NCBI GenBank assembly: GCA_033064195.1
Contig: JARBJD010000316.1
Location: 1 to 64,000, forward strand
Length of the DNA: 64,000 nt
Source: Blattamonas nauphoetae
Lineage: Eukaryota > Preaxostyla > Oxymonadida
Reading direction: 5' to 3'
Below, in pieces: positions 62,500-64,000 of this stretch; within the stretch, counting starts at the first letter, position 1, and each line of letters starts with the position of its first letter. Below the pieces are notes generated by a model. The model had not been told where the DNA came from and searched no databases. It worked only from the letters and a program-made list of their open reading frames with translations. A program made the translations under genes and the position numbers.

Positions 62500-63983
62500 T
62501 TACATATATCCCATTTTGGGCTGTCGACGATGCGAAGTGAGTCGGTTGGAGCAACATCGGAAGAGGCGACGCGGTGCTGACTTCGTTCCCACTCTGTACA
62601 AAGTTGTCATCCATCTCGTCGCCCTCTTCGATCTCGCTTTGGCCATTGCTTTTGTTGACTTGTCTCTCTTTGTCGGCCTCTCCAGGTCCGTCTTGTTCAT
62701 CTTGGCTGTGTCGACTTGAGTTGTCCAAATCGTTTTCTTGTTCCTCCAAGCGAGATGTCTCTCTTCTTTCATTTTGATCAGAATTCCGTGGTTTGAATAT
62801 GATTGTGAGTGCGATTCAGATTTGTGTTGGGAAGGAGAAGGAGTGTGAAGTGCGGGTGAGAGTGGGGAGGGTGAGTCTGGGACAGCCAAGTGTTGTGAGT
62901 GAGGTGGTGTCAAGAGTGGAGAATGATGCGAATCCAACGAAATCGAGTCGGGTGATGTTTCTGTGTGCTCCAAATCGCTTCGATTTGTTCGTTCCAACCA
63001 TCGCTCGTTCTCCATTTCCAACTTCACTCCAATCTCACGCTGTTCCGACAGTACGTCTGTTCCTTCCCATTCAGCGTCGTTTTCGGAGCGGGAATGCACA
63101 AGACCGCCACTCAATCGCCCAAATTCCAGATCGCTCATCCGAAGCTGGTCCTGCGAAAAATGAGTGTGAATGCAAAATGAAAAGAGACAAATTGAAGGTA
63201 AAAAAACGATGAAAAGTCGAGAGAGACCGAATAGGGTCAATAGAAGACAAGAAGGTTAGCAACACAAACTTGGATCAGATCCTCACTCTAAATGTCCTGC
63301 TTGTCACGAAAACGAGTGTCGTTTGCACTCTCTCCGTATTCTGAGATGTTTTCTTCGTCAATTTGTCCGATATCACCACTTTTGGGACCATCCCGTTTTG
63401 ACAGTTCTTCGCTCATCTTCGACACCCGTCTTCGGCTCGGCATGTCATGGAGCGTCACTTGCTGGACATGTGGAGACAGATCCACTGCACATCCCAAATG
63501 CTGCCTGCTGTGGGTATGGTAGAGCAGAATCATCAACGAAAAGAAAGAAGAGCGAGGACTGTTGGAAACGATAAATGAAATGTGCGATTGTTCAGAAAAG
63601 GAGAGCACACAGTCAGTCAGGAGGGTCTGTAGAGACTGGTTCTTCAGTGTGAACACTTTCCGGACCTTGAACAGAAGCGACGCGGAGACAGTGTGGAGCG
63701 ACAGATACGAGTCGTGGAAGGGAGCAGACACCAGATTCGGAATGTCGAACACCAAATTGAGCCACTGCACACAAGAGTCAGAGAGTGACATCCAGGTAGG
63801 CCAGAGATTTCGTTTCCAGACTTGAACGAAGGGAGAATTTGAAAGATAAGGAAATAAAAGGAAATGAAAAAGAGAAAATGGAATAAGAATGTTGAAATAT
63901 AGTAGAAAAAGGATATAATGAAAAGAAATCTTGAAGACTAATAAACAATTGAACAACGAATGTAAACCTGCAGAATAAATCAT
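62500..63983 (-). CDS. Host protein with Ser/Pro-rich and charged regions, partial
   Basis: A 5' part (about 63830-63290) reads MSLSDSCVQWLNLVFDIPNL and FTLKNQSLQTLLTDCVLSFS, helix-forming and ARM-like in style, then KMSEELSKRDGPKSGDIGQI. A likely intron acceptor (CATTTTTCGCAG) with a TGCTAAC branch-like site upstream leads at about 63155 into DQLRMSDLEFGRLSGGLVHS. A Ser/Pro/His-rich low-complexity segment (SPLLTPPHSQHLAVPDSPSP) and a Lys/Arg-rich segment follow. I could not find the matching donor in frame. The gene may continue past the right edge. Function unknown. Confidence 0.4.
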
Positions 63984-64000
63984 TCTAAGAGAGAAATAAT

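Overview
The window looks like nuclear DNA of a protist, most likely a metamonad flagellate of the oxymonad type (Blattamonas or Monocercomonoides are the groups whose gene families I recall as similar). That placement is inference. What the sequence shows is mid-GC DNA, the standard code (TAA, TAG and TGA all end genes), few and short introns, two large host gene families, and a Polinton/Maverick-like element with type B polymerase, integrase, packaging-type ATPase and an S74 chaperone gene. I see no rRNA, no credible tRNA and no CRISPR.

Host part (1-45 kb and 61-64 kb). Family A is a set of ARM/HEAT-like helical proteins. Each has an N-terminal FLNW-type motif, a C-terminal EGxEDxxE helix and a terminal LxGxN tail. 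At least nine copies or fragments lie here, most on the minus strand in a degraded tandem array from 20 to 31 kb. Family B is secreted or membrane-anchored adhesin-like proteins: right-handed beta-helix stretches, Ig/IPT-like beta repeats, recurring CGxxxxPC modules, and in some a C-terminal transmembrane anchor with a charged tail. Three large members lie at 8.7-11.4 kb (minus), 16.4-18.8 kb (plus) and 34.7-40.4 kb (minus), with a C-terminal fragment at 30.7-31.8 kb (plus). The two families are joined end to end at several sharp breakpoints, and many copies carry one in-frame stop or frame change. Other host genes are an intron-containing LCAT-like acyltransferase/phospholipase (1.6-3.4 kb), a tail-anchored permuted papain-fold candidate (33.7-34.4 kb) and a coiled-coil gene cut by the element (44.3-45.3 kb).

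Repeats are prominent. There is a 50-bp then 33-bp minisatellite (6.36-8.06 kb), a 1.55-kb near-perfect palindrome (11.8-13.4 kb), nested inverted repeats around 14.8-15.6 kb, a DPT-encoding repeat (30.7-31.0 kb) and a 32-bp tandem repeat at 43.5 kb. At 4.16-4.24 kb there is an unexplained fold: a 12-bp stem enclosing two 7-bp hairpins.

Element part (about 45.27-61.09 kb). Two diverged copies of one long non-coding region, each followed by the same small-gene start, lie in direct orientation at 45.27-47.35 and 56.26-59.50 kb. Between them are polymerase, an acidic protein, integrase, a small coiled-coil protein, ATPase and a 301-residue protein. After the second copy come the S74 gene and two small minus-strand genes. 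This suggests remnants of two head-to-tail copies. An AT-rich motif directly precedes most start codons. I recognise no major capsid or maturation protease gene.
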